DNA from: Palaemon carinicauda
Taxonomy: Eukaryota; Arthropoda; Malacostraca; Decapoda; Palaemonidae
Reading direction: 5' to 3'
DNA length: 64,000 nucleotides
Assembly: GCF_036898095.1 (NCBI RefSeq)
Contig: NC_090726.1
Span: forward strand, 32,556,628 to 32,620,627
In this document: positions 48,043 through 56,620 of the stretch, one piece after another
How the letters are laid out: every line of letters starts with the position of its first letter
Numbering within the stretch: position 1 is the first letter of the stretch
Program-made: the position numbers and the translations under genes
Notes under the pieces: generated by a model
Told to the model about the DNA's origin: nothing
Database searches by the model: none
Seen by the model: only the letters and a program-made list of their open reading frames with translations

Positions 48043-48300
48043 AATGTTATTTTTATTAGTAAAATAAATTTTTGAATATACTTACCCGATAATCATGTAG
48101 CTGTCAACTCCGTTGCCCGACAGAATTCTATGGAGGGATACGCCAGCTATCACAATACTAGAAGGGGGTGTACTTACCAGCGCCACCTGTGGCCAGGTAC
48201 TCAAGTACTTCTTGTTGACACCTCCTCAATTATTCCTCGGTCCACTGGTTCTCTATGGGGAGGAAGGGAGGGTCGATTAAATCATGATTATCGGGTAAGT
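48043..48300 (-). repeat. Right ITR of copy C
   Basis: Inverted copy of 54650-54813 plus the longer A/T-rich terminus CAAAAATTTATTTTACTAAT seen in all family I right ends. Confidence 0.9.
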
Positions 48301-48378
48301 ATATTCAAAAATTTATTTTACTAATAAAAATAACATTTTTCAATATTAAACTTACCCGATAATCATGTAGCTGATTCA
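48285..48378. repeat. Internal complementary region of copy C
   Basis: On the plus strand, ATGATTATCGGGTAAGTATA to AATAAAAATAACATTTTT mirrors the right terminus, followed by TTTTTCAATATTAAACTTAC to ATCATGTAGCTG mirroring the left terminus. The halves meet at about 48338. Confidence 0.88.
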
Positions 48379-48772
48379 CACCCAGGGGGGGGTGGGTGAA
48401 AACCAGTGTACAAGATTAAAGGATAGCTAAGTATCCCATATTTCATATAACAGTTATCTCAAATAACAATGAAATAATAAGTACCTGGTAAGGAAGTCGA
48501 ATTGAACCGTTACTCTGCCTCTTTTTTAAGTTCGTCTTCCTTACTGAGCGCAGCGTTCCTCTTGGAGGCTGAATCAACCCAAAGGTGCCAAAGTATATGG
48601 GGTTGCAACCCCTACTAAAGGACCTCTACAAAACCTCTAACCCAGGCGCTTCTCAAGAATGAATAGACCACCCGCCAAATCAAAAGGATGCGGAAGGCTT
48701 CTTAGCCTACCGTAACAACCATAAAAACAACAATAAAAGCATTCAAGAGAAAGGTTAAAAAAGGTTATGGGA
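48379..48772 (-). other. 3' untranslated region of copy C
   Basis: Conserved 3' region of family I (GACCACCCGCCAAATCAA, AGTACCTGGTAAGGAAGTCG), no frame. Confidence 0.8.
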
Positions 48773-51640
48773 TTAAGGGAATGTAGTGGCTGAGCCCTCA
48801 CCTACTACTGCACTCGCTGCTACGAATGGTCCCAGGGTGTAGCAGTTCTCGTAAAGAGACTGGACATCTTTAAGATAAAATGATGCAAACACTGACTTGC
48901 TCCTCCAATAGGTTGCATCCATTATGCTCTGCAGAGAACGGTTTTTATTAAAGGCCATCGAAGTAGCTACGGCTCTTACTTCGTGGGTCCTTACCTTCAG
49001 CAATGCAAGGTCTTCCTCCTTTAAGTGAGAGTGGGCTTCTCTAATCAGAAGCCTTATATAATATGAAACCCCATTCTTGGACATGGGCCTCGAAGGTTTC
49101 TTGATGGCACACCATAAGGCTTCTGACTGTCCTCGAAGAGGTTTAGACCTCTTAAGATAAAATTTGAGAGCTCTGACAGGGCAAAGAACTCTCTCTAGTT
49201 CGTTACCTACCATGTTGGAGAGGCTAGGTATTTCAAACGATCTAGGCCAAGGACGTGAAGGAAGTTCGTTCTTTGCTAGGAATCCGAGCTGAAAAGAACA
49301 TGTTGCAGATTCGGTCGTGAAACCAATGTTCTTGCTGAAGGCATGAACCTCACTGACTCTCTTAGCTGTTGCAAGGCAGACGAGAAAAAGAGTCTTGAGG
49401 GTAAGGTCCTTGAAGGAAGCTGACTGGAGAGGTTCGAACCTAGGTGACATAAGGAACCTTAAGACTACGTCTAGGTTCCAGCCTGGAGTGGATAGACGAC
49501 GCTCTTTAGACGTCTCAAAAGACTTAAGAATGTCTTGAAGGTCCTTGTTGGAAGAAAGGTCCAAACCTCTGTGGCGGAGAACTGAAGCCAACATACTCCT
49601 ATACCCTTTAATCGTAGGGGCTGAAAGGGATCTCTCATTCCTAAGATGTAGAAGGAAGTCAGCTATTTGGGTCACAGAGGTATTGGTAGAGGATATTGAA
49701 TTGGCTCTACACCAGCTTCGGAAGACCTCCCACTTAGACTGGTAGACTCTACGAGTGGAAACCCTTCTCGCTCTGGCAATCGCACTGGCTGCCTCCTTCG
49801 AAAAGCCTCTAGCTCTAGCGAATCTTTCGACAGTCTGAAGGCAGTCAGCCGAAGAGCGTGGAGGTTTGGGTGCAACCTGTCTACATGAGGTTGACGTAGA
49901 AGGTCCACTCTTAGAGGTAGAGTCCTGGGGATGTCGACTAGCCATTGAAGTACCTCTGTGAACCATTCTCTTGCAGGCCAAAGGGGAGCAACCAGCGTCA
50001 GCCGTGTCCCTTCGTGCGAGATGAATTTCTGCAGAACTTTGTTTATTATCTTGAACGGTGGGAATGCGTACAGGTCGAGATGGGACCAGTTCAGTAGAAA
50101 AGCATCCACATGAACTGCTGCAGGGTCTGGAACAGGGGAACAGTACAGCGGAAGTCTCTTGGTTATGGAGGTGGCAAACAGATCTATGGTAGGTTGACCC
50201 CACAAGGTCCAAAGTCTGTTGCACACACTCTTGTGGAGGGTCCATTCCGTGGGAATGACCTGATTCCTTCTGCTTAGGCGATCTGCTGAGACGTTCATAT
50301 CGCCCTGAATGAACCTCGTAACCAGAGTGAGGTTTAGACCTCTTGACCAAATGAGGAGGTCCCTTGCGATCTCGTATAGGCTCCTCGAATGGGTCCCTCC
50401 TTGCTTGGAGATGTAAGCCAAGGCTGTGGTATTGTCTGAGTTCACCTCCACCACTTTGCCTAGCAGGAGGGACTTGAAGTTCAACAGGGCTAAATGAACT
50501 GCTAGTAGCTCCTTGCAGTTGATGTGGAGTAATCCCTGTTCTTCGTTCCACGTTCCCGAGCATTCCCGTCCGTTCAAGGTCGCACCCCAGCCCGAGTCCG
50601 ATGCATCTGAGAAGAGATGAAGATTGGGGGTCTGAATAGCCAACGATAGACCCTCCCTGAGAAGGAGGTTGTGCTTCCACCACAGGAGAGTGGTCTTCAT
50701 CTCTTGGGTGATTGGGATAGAGACTGCTTCGAGAGTCGAACCCTTGTCCCAATGAGCAGCAAGATGGAATTGAAGAGGGCGGAGGTGGAGTCTCCCTAGC
50801 TCGACGAACAGGGCCAGTGATGAAAGGGTCCCTGTGAGACTCATCCACTGTCTCACCGAGCAACTGCTCCTCTTCAGCATGCTCATGATGCACTCTAGGG
50901 CTTGGCTTATCCTGGGGGCCGATGGAAAAGCCCGAAAATCCTGACTCCGAATCTCCATTCCCAGGTACACAATGGATTGGGAGGGAATGAGTTGAGACTT
51001 TTCTATGTTGACTAATAGACCCAGTTCTCTGATTAAGTCTAAAGTCCAATTGAGATTCTCCAGACAGCGACGACTCGTGGAGGCTCTCAACAGCCAGTCG
51101 TCTAAGTAGAGGGAGGCTCTGATGTCCGATAAGTGTAGGAATTTTGCTATATTCCTCATCAGATGAGTAAAGACCATAGGAGCTGTGCTTAGGCCAAAAC
51201 ACAGGGCTTGGAATTGGTAGACAACCTTTCCGAAAACGAATCTCAGGAAAGGTTGGGAGTCTGGATGAATAGGAACGTGAAAGTAGGCATCTTTCAAGTC
51301 CAACGAGACCATCCAGTCCTCCTGCCTGACCGCTGCTAAGACCGACTTCGTCGTCTCCATCGTGAACGTCTGCTTGGTGACATACGCGTTGAGCGCGCTG
51401 ACGTCCAGCACCGGTCTCCAACCCCCTGTCTTCTTGGCCACAAGAAAGAGACGGTTGTAGAAGCCCGGGGATTGATGGTCCCGGACTATAACCACTGCCT
51501 TCTTCTGCACAAGTAGCGACACCTCCTGGTGCAATGCTAGCCTCTTGTCCTCTTCTTTGTAGTTGGGAGAGAGGTTGATGGGCGATGTGGTCAGAGGTGG
51601 TTTGAGGCAGAATGGAATCCTGTAACCGTTCCTCAGCCAA
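48773..51640 (-). CDS. DIRS tyrosine recombinase ORF of copy C (open frame 955 codons)
   Basis: It would integrate the circular DNA intermediate. The recognisable recombinase occupies roughly the last 350 residues: core-binding part SKEAASAIARARRVSTRRVY, IADFLLHLRNERSL, TIKGYRSML; catalytic Arg in TAKRVSEVHAF (about residue 761), LCPVRALKFYLKRSKPLRGQ, the HEVRAVATS box (about 884-887) and the Tyr in SFYLKDVQSLYE (about 920), ending GEGSATTFP. All key residues are present. The upstream 600 or so codons overlap the RT ORF in another frame. Their true use is unknown, so the start is not fixed. The frame is the same one as gag. Confidence 0.88.
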   Translation of the reverse strand: MAEERLQDSILPQTTSDHIAHQPLSQLQRRGQEASIAPGGVATCAEEGSGYSPGPSIPGLLQPSLSCGQEDRGLETGAGRQRAQRVCHQADVHDGDDEVGLSSGQAGGLDGLVGLERCLLSRSYSSRLPTFPEIRFRKGCLPIPSPVFWPKHSSYGLYSSDEEYSKIPTLIGHQSLPLLRRLAVESLHESSLSGESQLDFRLNQRTGSISQHRKVSTHSLPIHCVPGNGDSESGFSGFSIGPQDKPSPRVHHEHAEEEQLLGETVDESHRDPFITGPVRRARETPPPPSSIPSCCSLGQGFDSRSSLYPNHPRDEDHSPVVEAQPPSQGGSIVGYSDPQSSSLLRCIGLGLGCDLERTGMLGNVERRTGITPHQLQGATSSSFSPVELQVPPARQSGGGELRQYHSLGLHLQARRDPFEEPIRDRKGPPHLVKRSKPHSGYEVHSGRYERLSRSPKQKESGHSHGMDPPQECVQQTLDLVGSTYHRSVCHLHNQETSAVLFPCSRPCSSSCGCFSTELVPSRPVRIPTVQDNKQSSAEIHLARRDTADAGCSPLACKRMVHRGTSMASRHPQDSTSKSGPSTSTSCRQVAPKPPRSSADCLQTVERFARARGFSKEAASAIARARRVSTRRVYQSKWEVFRSWCRANSISSTNTSVTQIADFLLHLRNERSLSAPTIKGYRSMLASVLRHRGLDLSSNKDLQDILKSFETSKERRLSTPGWNLDVVLRFLMSPRFEPLQSASFKDLTLKTLFLVCLATAKRVSEVHAFSKNIGFTTESATCSFQLGFLAKNELPSRPWPRSFEIPSLSNMVGNELERVLCPVRALKFYLKRSKPLRGQSEALWCAIKKPSRPMSKNGVSYYIRLLIREAHSHLKEEDLALLKVRTHEVRAVATSMAFNKNRSLQSIMDATYWRSKSVFASFYLKDVQSLYENCYTLGPFVAASAVVGEGSATTFP

Positions 51641-51897
51641 CTGACAGACTGGGCGTCTGCACCTCTCTTCTCCCAGGCTCGCCAGAAGATCTTGAGTCTG
51701 GCTCCTACTGCTGTCTGGAGATGCGGAGAGTCAGTTTTTTCCTTTAGATGTCCTGGAGCCTTTCCTGGACTTGCTCCTGTAAAAGTCTGGACGGGAGCTT
51801 CCTCGGCTGGGGGCTCTACCACGAAAGGGCGGTATGAACCTCGTAGCAGGGGTATCAACCACTGGGGAGCGATAAGTCTTGGGGACTGAGGTAGCAA
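49672..51897 (-). CDS. DIRS RT / RNase H / methyltransferase-like ORF of copy C
   Basis: The 741-codon frame is uninterrupted. RT: VAKKTGGWRPVLDVSALN, WMVSLDLKDAYFHVPIH, FGLSTAPMVFTHLM and YLDDWLLRA (about residues 262-266). RNase H: LFSDASDSGWG (about 425), HINCKELLAVHLAL, VEVNSDNTTALAYIS, GDMNVSADRLSRR. The methyltransferase-like block follows: WGQPTIDLFATS, DAFLLNWSHLDLYAFPPF (about 590-610), LVAPLWPAREWFTE. The 5' end overlaps gag by 167 bases, and the 3' half overlaps the YR frame. The start codon is uncertain; frameshifting or re-initiation may be used. Confidence 0.92.
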   Translation of the reverse strand: MLPQSPRLIAPQWLIPLLRGSYRPFVVEPPAEEAPVQTFTGASPGKAPGHLKEKTDSPHLQTAVGARLKIFWRAWEKRGADAQSVSWLRNGYRIPFCLKPPLTTSPINLSPNYKEEDKRLALHQEVSLLVQKKAVVIVRDHQSPGFYNRLFLVAKKTGGWRPVLDVSALNAYVTKQTFTMETTKSVLAAVRQEDWMVSLDLKDAYFHVPIHPDSQPFLRFVFGKVVYQFQALCFGLSTAPMVFTHLMRNIAKFLHLSDIRASLYLDDWLLRASTSRRCLENLNWTLDLIRELGLLVNIEKSQLIPSQSIVYLGMEIRSQDFRAFPSAPRISQALECIMSMLKRSSCSVRQWMSLTGTLSSLALFVELGRLHLRPLQFHLAAHWDKGSTLEAVSIPITQEMKTTLLWWKHNLLLREGLSLAIQTPNLHLFSDASDSGWGATLNGRECSGTWNEEQGLLHINCKELLAVHLALLNFKSLLLGKVVEVNSDNTTALAYISKQGGTHSRSLYEIARDLLIWSRGLNLTLVTRFIQGDMNVSADRLSRRNQVIPTEWTLHKSVCNRLWTLWGQPTIDLFATSITKRLPLYCSPVPDPAAVHVDAFLLNWSHLDLYAFPPFKIINKVLQKFISHEGTRLTLVAPLWPAREWFTEVLQWLVDIPRTLPLRVDLLRQPHVDRLHPNLHALRLTAFRLSKDSLELEAFRRRQPVRLPEREGFPLVESTSLSGRSSEAGVEPIQYPLPIPL

Positions 51898-54433
51898 CCT
51901 TAGACTTACGAGCCGATGAGGCTACAAGATCGTGTGTGTCCTTTTGTATCAGGGCAGCAGACAAGTCCTTAACCAGCTCTTCGGGGAAGAGGAACTTCGA
52001 GAGCGGAGCAAAAAGGAGTTGTGACCTTTGGCAAGGTGTAATGCTGGAGGAAAGGAAGGTACACAGCTGTTCCCTTTTCTTCAAAACCCCTGATACAAAC
52101 ATCGACGCAAGCTCACCCGATCCATCCCTAATGGCCTTATCCATGCAGGACATTAATAGCATGGCAGAATCCTTGTCCGCAGGAGAGGTCTTCTTGCTGA
52201 GGGCCCCCAGGCACCAGTCAAGAAAGTTGAACATCTCAAATGCTCTAAACAGTCCTTTCAGTAAGTGATCCAGGTCTGAGAAGGTCCAGCACACCTTAGA
52301 ACGCCTCATTGCAGTTCTCCGAGGCGAGTCTACCAGACTTGAGAAGTCAGCCTGGGCAGAGGCAGGTACTCCCAAGCCTGGTGCTTCTCCTGTGGCATAC
52401 CAAACGCTCGCTTTCGAAGTGAACTTAGTCGGCGGGAACATGAAAGAAGTTTTGCCAAGGTGTTGCTTAGTCTGCAGCCACTCCCCTAAGATCCTTAATG
52501 CTCTCTTAGAGGACCTTGCTAGGACTAGCTTAGTATAGGAGGACTTAGCTTGTTGTACGCCCAGCGAAAACTCAGATGGCGGAGAGCGGGGAATAGCAGA
52601 GACAAAGAGGTCTGGGTAAACCTCCCTAAGCAGAGCCAAGACCTTACGAAAGTCAATAGACTGTGGAGAAGGCTTGGATTCATCCACGTCTGACGAGGGA
52701 TCCAGGTGTGCCTCCTCATCATCAGACGCCTCATCACCAGAGTGTAGCGAAGATATTGGACAAGAATGCTGAACAGCAGAGTCAGAACGAGTAGGAACAA
52801 TATTAGTGGTTTCCTCTTCAAGTAACTGTTGAGGGAGAACCTGAGGCTCAGACTGCAAAGGCTGAATAACAGACAAAGCAGAAGGAAGGCGCATGGGTGG
52901 AGGAGGCTGACTCCTAGCATGAGAGGTTGAACCCAAGAGTTGCGCTTGCTGAGCGGTTGGTGGAAGCGGAGTAGCAAGTTCCTGTTCCTGTGGTGTGAGC
53001 GGAGCGTGATGAGGTTGAGGCTGCGCAGAACAAGGTAAATGTCTCGCAAGCTGAGGCTCCTGAGGCGCAAGGCCAAGGTGTAGTGGAGCTTGCCTTGTGG
53101 ATGGTTGAGCTCGCTGCAGCGAGAGCTGAGGAGACTGACTCAAGCACGGGAGAGGTTGTTGTACCTCAGCCGAGAGTTGCACCACTGGTGGAGCAGCAAG
53201 GGGAGGCGTAGGAAGAGAGGTATAATCCTCCTGATCCCATAGCAAAGGTTGCCTTAAAGAAGGCGGAGGCTGAACACCACTGGGAACAGCAAACTCAGAC
53301 TGTGGCTCAACATCGTACGCCTGGCAGGTGGAACTGCGATCAGGCGGAGCAAGCGCAGGCGGAGCGAGCGTAGGCGGAGCGAACGCAGGCGGAGGGAGTG
53401 TAGGCGGAGGCGGAGGCGCAACACTCTCAGCCCGACACTCACGCATCAAGTCCGAAAGCTGTGCTTGCATGGACTGTAGTAGAGTCCACTTAGGGTCGGC
53501 AGAAACTACAGTAGGCTGAGGTAAAGCCTTAACAGTCGAGCTCTGTTGTGGCAGAACCTTACTCCTCTTGGGCGGAGTGCAGTCGACAGATGACTGCGGC
53601 GAGTCAGAGCTGAGCCAATGACTGCAACCTGGCTGAGCACTCGCGGACTGGACTCTGCGTTTAAGTGGTCTCGAGACCTGAGACCAACGTTTCTTCCCTG
53701 ACAGATGATCAGCGGACGAGAAAAAGACGGGCTCAATCGTCTGCAGGTGGGAGTGACGGTCTTTGGAAGACACGCCCGCAACCACCGAGGATACTTCTGT
53801 GCGCCTAACAAGGCCTGCCGAACCCTTATGCCCTTCGACATTGCTTCTCCCCTGGGCTTGGGAGCTTGCAAGAGGTCCCGGACTGGGAGGACGACTGGCT
53901 CGCACAGAAGTATCCTCACGCACCACACTGGCACTGACACTAGCACTTGGCACTGCACTGACACTAGCACTCGTCACAGCACTGGCACTAATCCCACCCA
54001 CTGCACTCTTGACCTTAAGTTCCTTAACTTCGGCCATCAGAGACTTATGGTCACTTACCACTGACTCTACTTTATCGCCTAAGGCCTGAATAGCACGCAA
54101 AACAACAGACATATCAGGCGGAGGGCGAACAGTAGGTTCGGGGGTAGCCACTACAGGGGTAGGAAAAGGTAGGGGATCATGAGGTGAGGAAAACAGTGAA
54201 GAGTGAGAAGAACTCCTCCTAACTCTACCTCTCTCTAACTTAGTTGAATATTTTAAAAGACGGACAAATTCCAGTTCCGAAAGTCCGGCGCATTCCTCAC
54301 ATCGATTTTCTAACTGACAGGGTCTGTCCCTACAGTCAGAACAAGCGGTGTGAGGATCTACCGAGGCCTTCGGAATACGCCTATTGCAAGACCTACATCG
54401 TCTATGGGAGGGGGCTTGCGAAATGTCAGACAT
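51731..54433 (-). CDS. DIRS gag-like protein of copy C, 900 aa
   Basis: This is the intact version of the ORF broken in copy B. It starts at ATGTCTGACATT about 380 bases inside the left end. N-terminus: Cys pattern (RCRSCNRR, ACSDCRDRPCQ, RCEECAGLSE) that could bind zinc, residues about 12-50. A likely coiled coil lies around QALGDKVESVVSDHKSLMAE. A long Pro/Gln/Ser/Leu-rich hinge covers about 290-570 (tandem PPAFAPPTLAPPALAPP). The C-terminal conserved part follows (SIDFRKVLALLREVYPD, LARSSKRALRILGEWL, MLLMSCMDKAIRDGSGELAS), ending in a basic Arg/Ser/Gly tail (FRGRAPSRGSSR). The basic tail suits nucleic-acid binding. No enzymatic motif. Opposite-strand frames are shadows. Confidence 0.88.
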   Translation of the reverse strand: MSDISQAPSHRRCRSCNRRIPKASVDPHTACSDCRDRPCQLENRCEECAGLSELEFVRLLKYSTKLERGRVRRSSSHSSLFSSPHDPLPFPTPVVATPEPTVRPPPDMSVVLRAIQALGDKVESVVSDHKSLMAEVKELKVKSAVGGISASAVTSASVSAVPSASVSASVVREDTSVRASRPPSPGPLASSQAQGRSNVEGHKGSAGLVRRTEVSSVVAGVSSKDRHSHLQTIEPVFFSSADHLSGKKRWSQVSRPLKRRVQSASAQPGCSHWLSSDSPQSSVDCTPPKRSKVLPQQSSTVKALPQPTVVSADPKWTLLQSMQAQLSDLMRECRAESVAPPPPPTLPPPAFAPPTLAPPALAPPDRSSTCQAYDVEPQSEFAVPSGVQPPPSLRQPLLWDQEDYTSLPTPPLAAPPVVQLSAEVQQPLPCLSQSPQLSLQRAQPSTRQAPLHLGLAPQEPQLARHLPCSAQPQPHHAPLTPQEQELATPLPPTAQQAQLLGSTSHARSQPPPPMRLPSALSVIQPLQSEPQVLPQQLLEEETTNIVPTRSDSAVQHSCPISSLHSGDEASDDEEAHLDPSSDVDESKPSPQSIDFRKVLALLREVYPDLFVSAIPRSPPSEFSLGVQQAKSSYTKLVLARSSKRALRILGEWLQTKQHLGKTSFMFPPTKFTSKASVWYATGEAPGLGVPASAQADFSSLVDSPRRTAMRRSKVCWTFSDLDHLLKGLFRAFEMFNFLDWCLGALSKKTSPADKDSAMLLMSCMDKAIRDGSGELASMFVSGVLKKREQLCTFLSSSITPCQRSQLLFAPLSKFLFPEELVKDLSAALIQKDTHDLVASSARKSKVATSVPKTYRSPVVDTPATRFIPPFRGRAPSRGSSRPDFYRSKSRKGSRTSKGKN

Positions 54434-54813
54434 CTTGAATCCAAAGAGTTAGCCAAAGGGGTTTCCAAAATCAAGCAAAAGATCGTTAACCGTATATCAG
54501 GACTATATAAAAGCTATCTAGCTAATATAAGAAGGTTTCCAGTAAAGCGACAGCCGAAATCTGAGAGAATACTTCACCAATTAGCCGTGAACAAACTCGA
54601 AGATCATAAGCATATCCCAGAACGTCTTGCCGGAAGCACGACAGAGGAATAATTGAGGAGGTGTCAACAAGAAGTACTTGAGTACCTGGCCACAGGTGGC
54701 GCTGGTAAGTACACCCCCTTCTAGTATTGTGATAGCTGGCGTATCCCTCCATAGAATTCTGTCGGGCAACGGAGTTGACAGCTACATGATTATCGGGTAA
54801 GTTTAATATTGAA
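54434..54813 (-). repeat. Left ITR and short leader of copy C
   Basis: Leader of about 210 bases (54434-54645) without frame, then the left ITR (54650-54813). Copy B has the same short arrangement, unlike A and D. Confidence 0.85.
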
Positions 54814-55244
54814 AATAACATTTTTCAATATTAATCTTACCCGATAATCATGTAGCTGATTCACACCCAGGGTGGTGGGTGGAGACCAGCATACATGTTG
54901 ACAAAGAAGCTAAGTATCCCGTATTTTATTTTATTAGTTATTCAAAAATAACATAAAATAAATAAGTACCTGGTAAGGAAGACGACTTGAACCATTACTC
55001 TGCCTTTATTAAGTACGTCTTCCTTACTGAGCGTAGCGGTCCTCTTAGGATGCTGAACGACTCTTAGGTGCTGAAGTATAAAGGGCTGCAACCCATACTA
55101 AAGGACCTCATCACAACCTTTAACCTCGGCGCTTCTCAAGAAAGAATTGACCACCCGCCAAATCAACAAGGATGTGGAAGGCTTCTTAGCCGACCGTACA
55201 ACCCATAAAAAGTATTCAAGAGAAAGGTTAAAAAGGTTATGGGA
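54814..55244 (-). other. Half ICR and 3' untranslated region of copy D
   Basis: ATAACATTTTTCAATATTAATC begins the remaining part of copy D's ICR, cut by copy C. The rest matches the family I 3' region to the YR stop at 55245. Confidence 0.82.
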
Positions 55245-56620
55245 TTATGGGAATGTAGTGGCTGAGCCCCCGCCTACTACTGCATTCGTTGCTACGAATG
55301 GTCCCAGGGTGTAGCAGTTCTCGTAAAGAGACTGGACATCTTTGAGATAGAATGATGCGAACACTGACTTGCTTCTCCAATAGGTTGCATCCATAACACT
55401 CTGCAGAGAACGGTTCTGTTTGAAGGCCACTGAAGTAGCCACAGCTCTCACTTCATGTGTCCTAACCTTCAGCAAAGCAAGGTCTTCTTCCTTCAGAAGA
55501 GAATGTGCTTCCCTAATCAGGAGCCTGAATTAGTAAGAAACTGAGTTCTTAGACCTTGGAAGAGAAGGCTTCTTGATAGCACACCATAAGGCTTCTGATT
55601 GTCCTCGTAAAGGTTATGACCTTTTTAGATAGTACCTAAGAGCTCTAACTGGGCAAAGTACTCTCTCCAGTTCGTTCCCCACCAAGTTGGACAGGCTTGG
55701 GATCTCGAACGACTTAGGCCAAGGACGTGAAGGAAGCTCGTTTTAGCAAAAAACCGAGCTGCAAGGAACATGTAGCCGTTTCAGATGTGAAAACTATGTT
55801 CCTGCTGAAGGCGTGGATCTCACTTACTCTTTTAGCTGTTGTCAAGCACACGAGGAAAAGTTTTTAATGTGAGGTCCTTAAAAGAGGCTGATTGGAGAGG
55901 TTCAAATCTTGATGACATAAGGAACCTTAGGACCACGTCTAGATTCCAGCCTGGAGTGGACAACCGACGTTCCTTTGAGGTCTCAAAAGACCTAAGGAGG
56001 TCCTGTAGATCTTTGTTGGAGGAAAGATCCAAGCCTCTGTGGCGGAAAACCGCTGCCAACATACTTCTGTAACCCTTGATCGTAGGAGCTGAAAGGGATC
56101 TTACGTTCCTTAGATGTAACAGGAAGTCAGCAATCTGTGTTACAGTGGTACTGGTTGAGGAAACTGCATTGGCCTTGTACCAGCTTCGGAAGACTTCCCC
56201 TTTAGACTGATAGACTCTGAGAGTGGATGTCCTCCTTGCTCTGGCAATCGCTCTGGCTGCCTCCTTCGAAAAGCCCCTAGCTCTTGAGAGTCTTTCGAAA
56301 GTCTGAAGGCAGTCAGACGAAGAGCGTGGAGGTTTGGGTGTACCTTCTTTACGTGAGGTAGACGTAGACGGTCCACTCCTAGAGGAAGAGTCCTGGGAAT
56401 GTCGACCAGTCATTGCAGTACCTCTATGAACCATTCTCTCGCGGGCCAGAGCGGAGCCAACCAACGTCAGCCGTGTCCCTTTGCGAGAGGCGAACTTCTG
56501 AAGTACCCTGTTGACAATCTTGAACGGCGGGAATGCATACAAGTCGAGATGGGACCAATCCAGCAGAAAAGCATCCACGTGAACTGCTGCTGGGTCTGGA
56601 ATCGGAGAACAATACAACGG
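55245..56620 (-). pseudogene. Tyrosine recombinase remnant of copy D
   Basis: The C-terminal catalytic part (55245-55475) keeps RTHEVRAVATS, SFYLKDV and GGGSATTFP. It is separated by frame breaks (about 55500-55860, including a lost base at GAGCTCGTTTTAGC) from the Arg-box region and from the core-binding part at 55860-56300 (SKEAARAIARARRTSTLRVY, TIKGYRSMLAAVF). Inactive. Confidence 0.82.

Larger units (their letters stand above)
48043..54813 (-). mobile_element. DIRS-like retrotransposon, family I, copy C, complete and apparently intact
   Basis: The minus-strand element is about 6.77 kb. Left terminus at about 54813 (TAAGTTTAATATTGAAAA on the plus strand), right terminus at about 48043 (AATGTTATTTTTATTAG). 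Its left ITR (54650-54800) matches its right ITR (48085-48225) essentially exactly, including CGTTGCCCGACAGAATTC and TCACAATACTAGAAGG. Three long overlapping frames, gag (900 codons), RT/RNase H/MT-like (741) and YR, have no stop or shift in their conserved parts. It is inserted in the ICR/right ITR of copy D within a short A run. Confidence 0.92.

Noticed and set aside
47756..48338. Two adjacent 290-base units with inverted ends, at first sight a MITE family (also 23270-23573, 29050-29345, 63133-63430)
   Set aside because: Each unit lies next to a DIRS 3' end and carries that element's own left-end sequence, so they are right ITRs and not separate transposons.
52525..53076. 183-codon minus-strand Leu/Arg-rich frame inside copy C gag
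   Set aside because: Alternative frame over the Pro/Gln-rich hinge; composition follows the gag codons.
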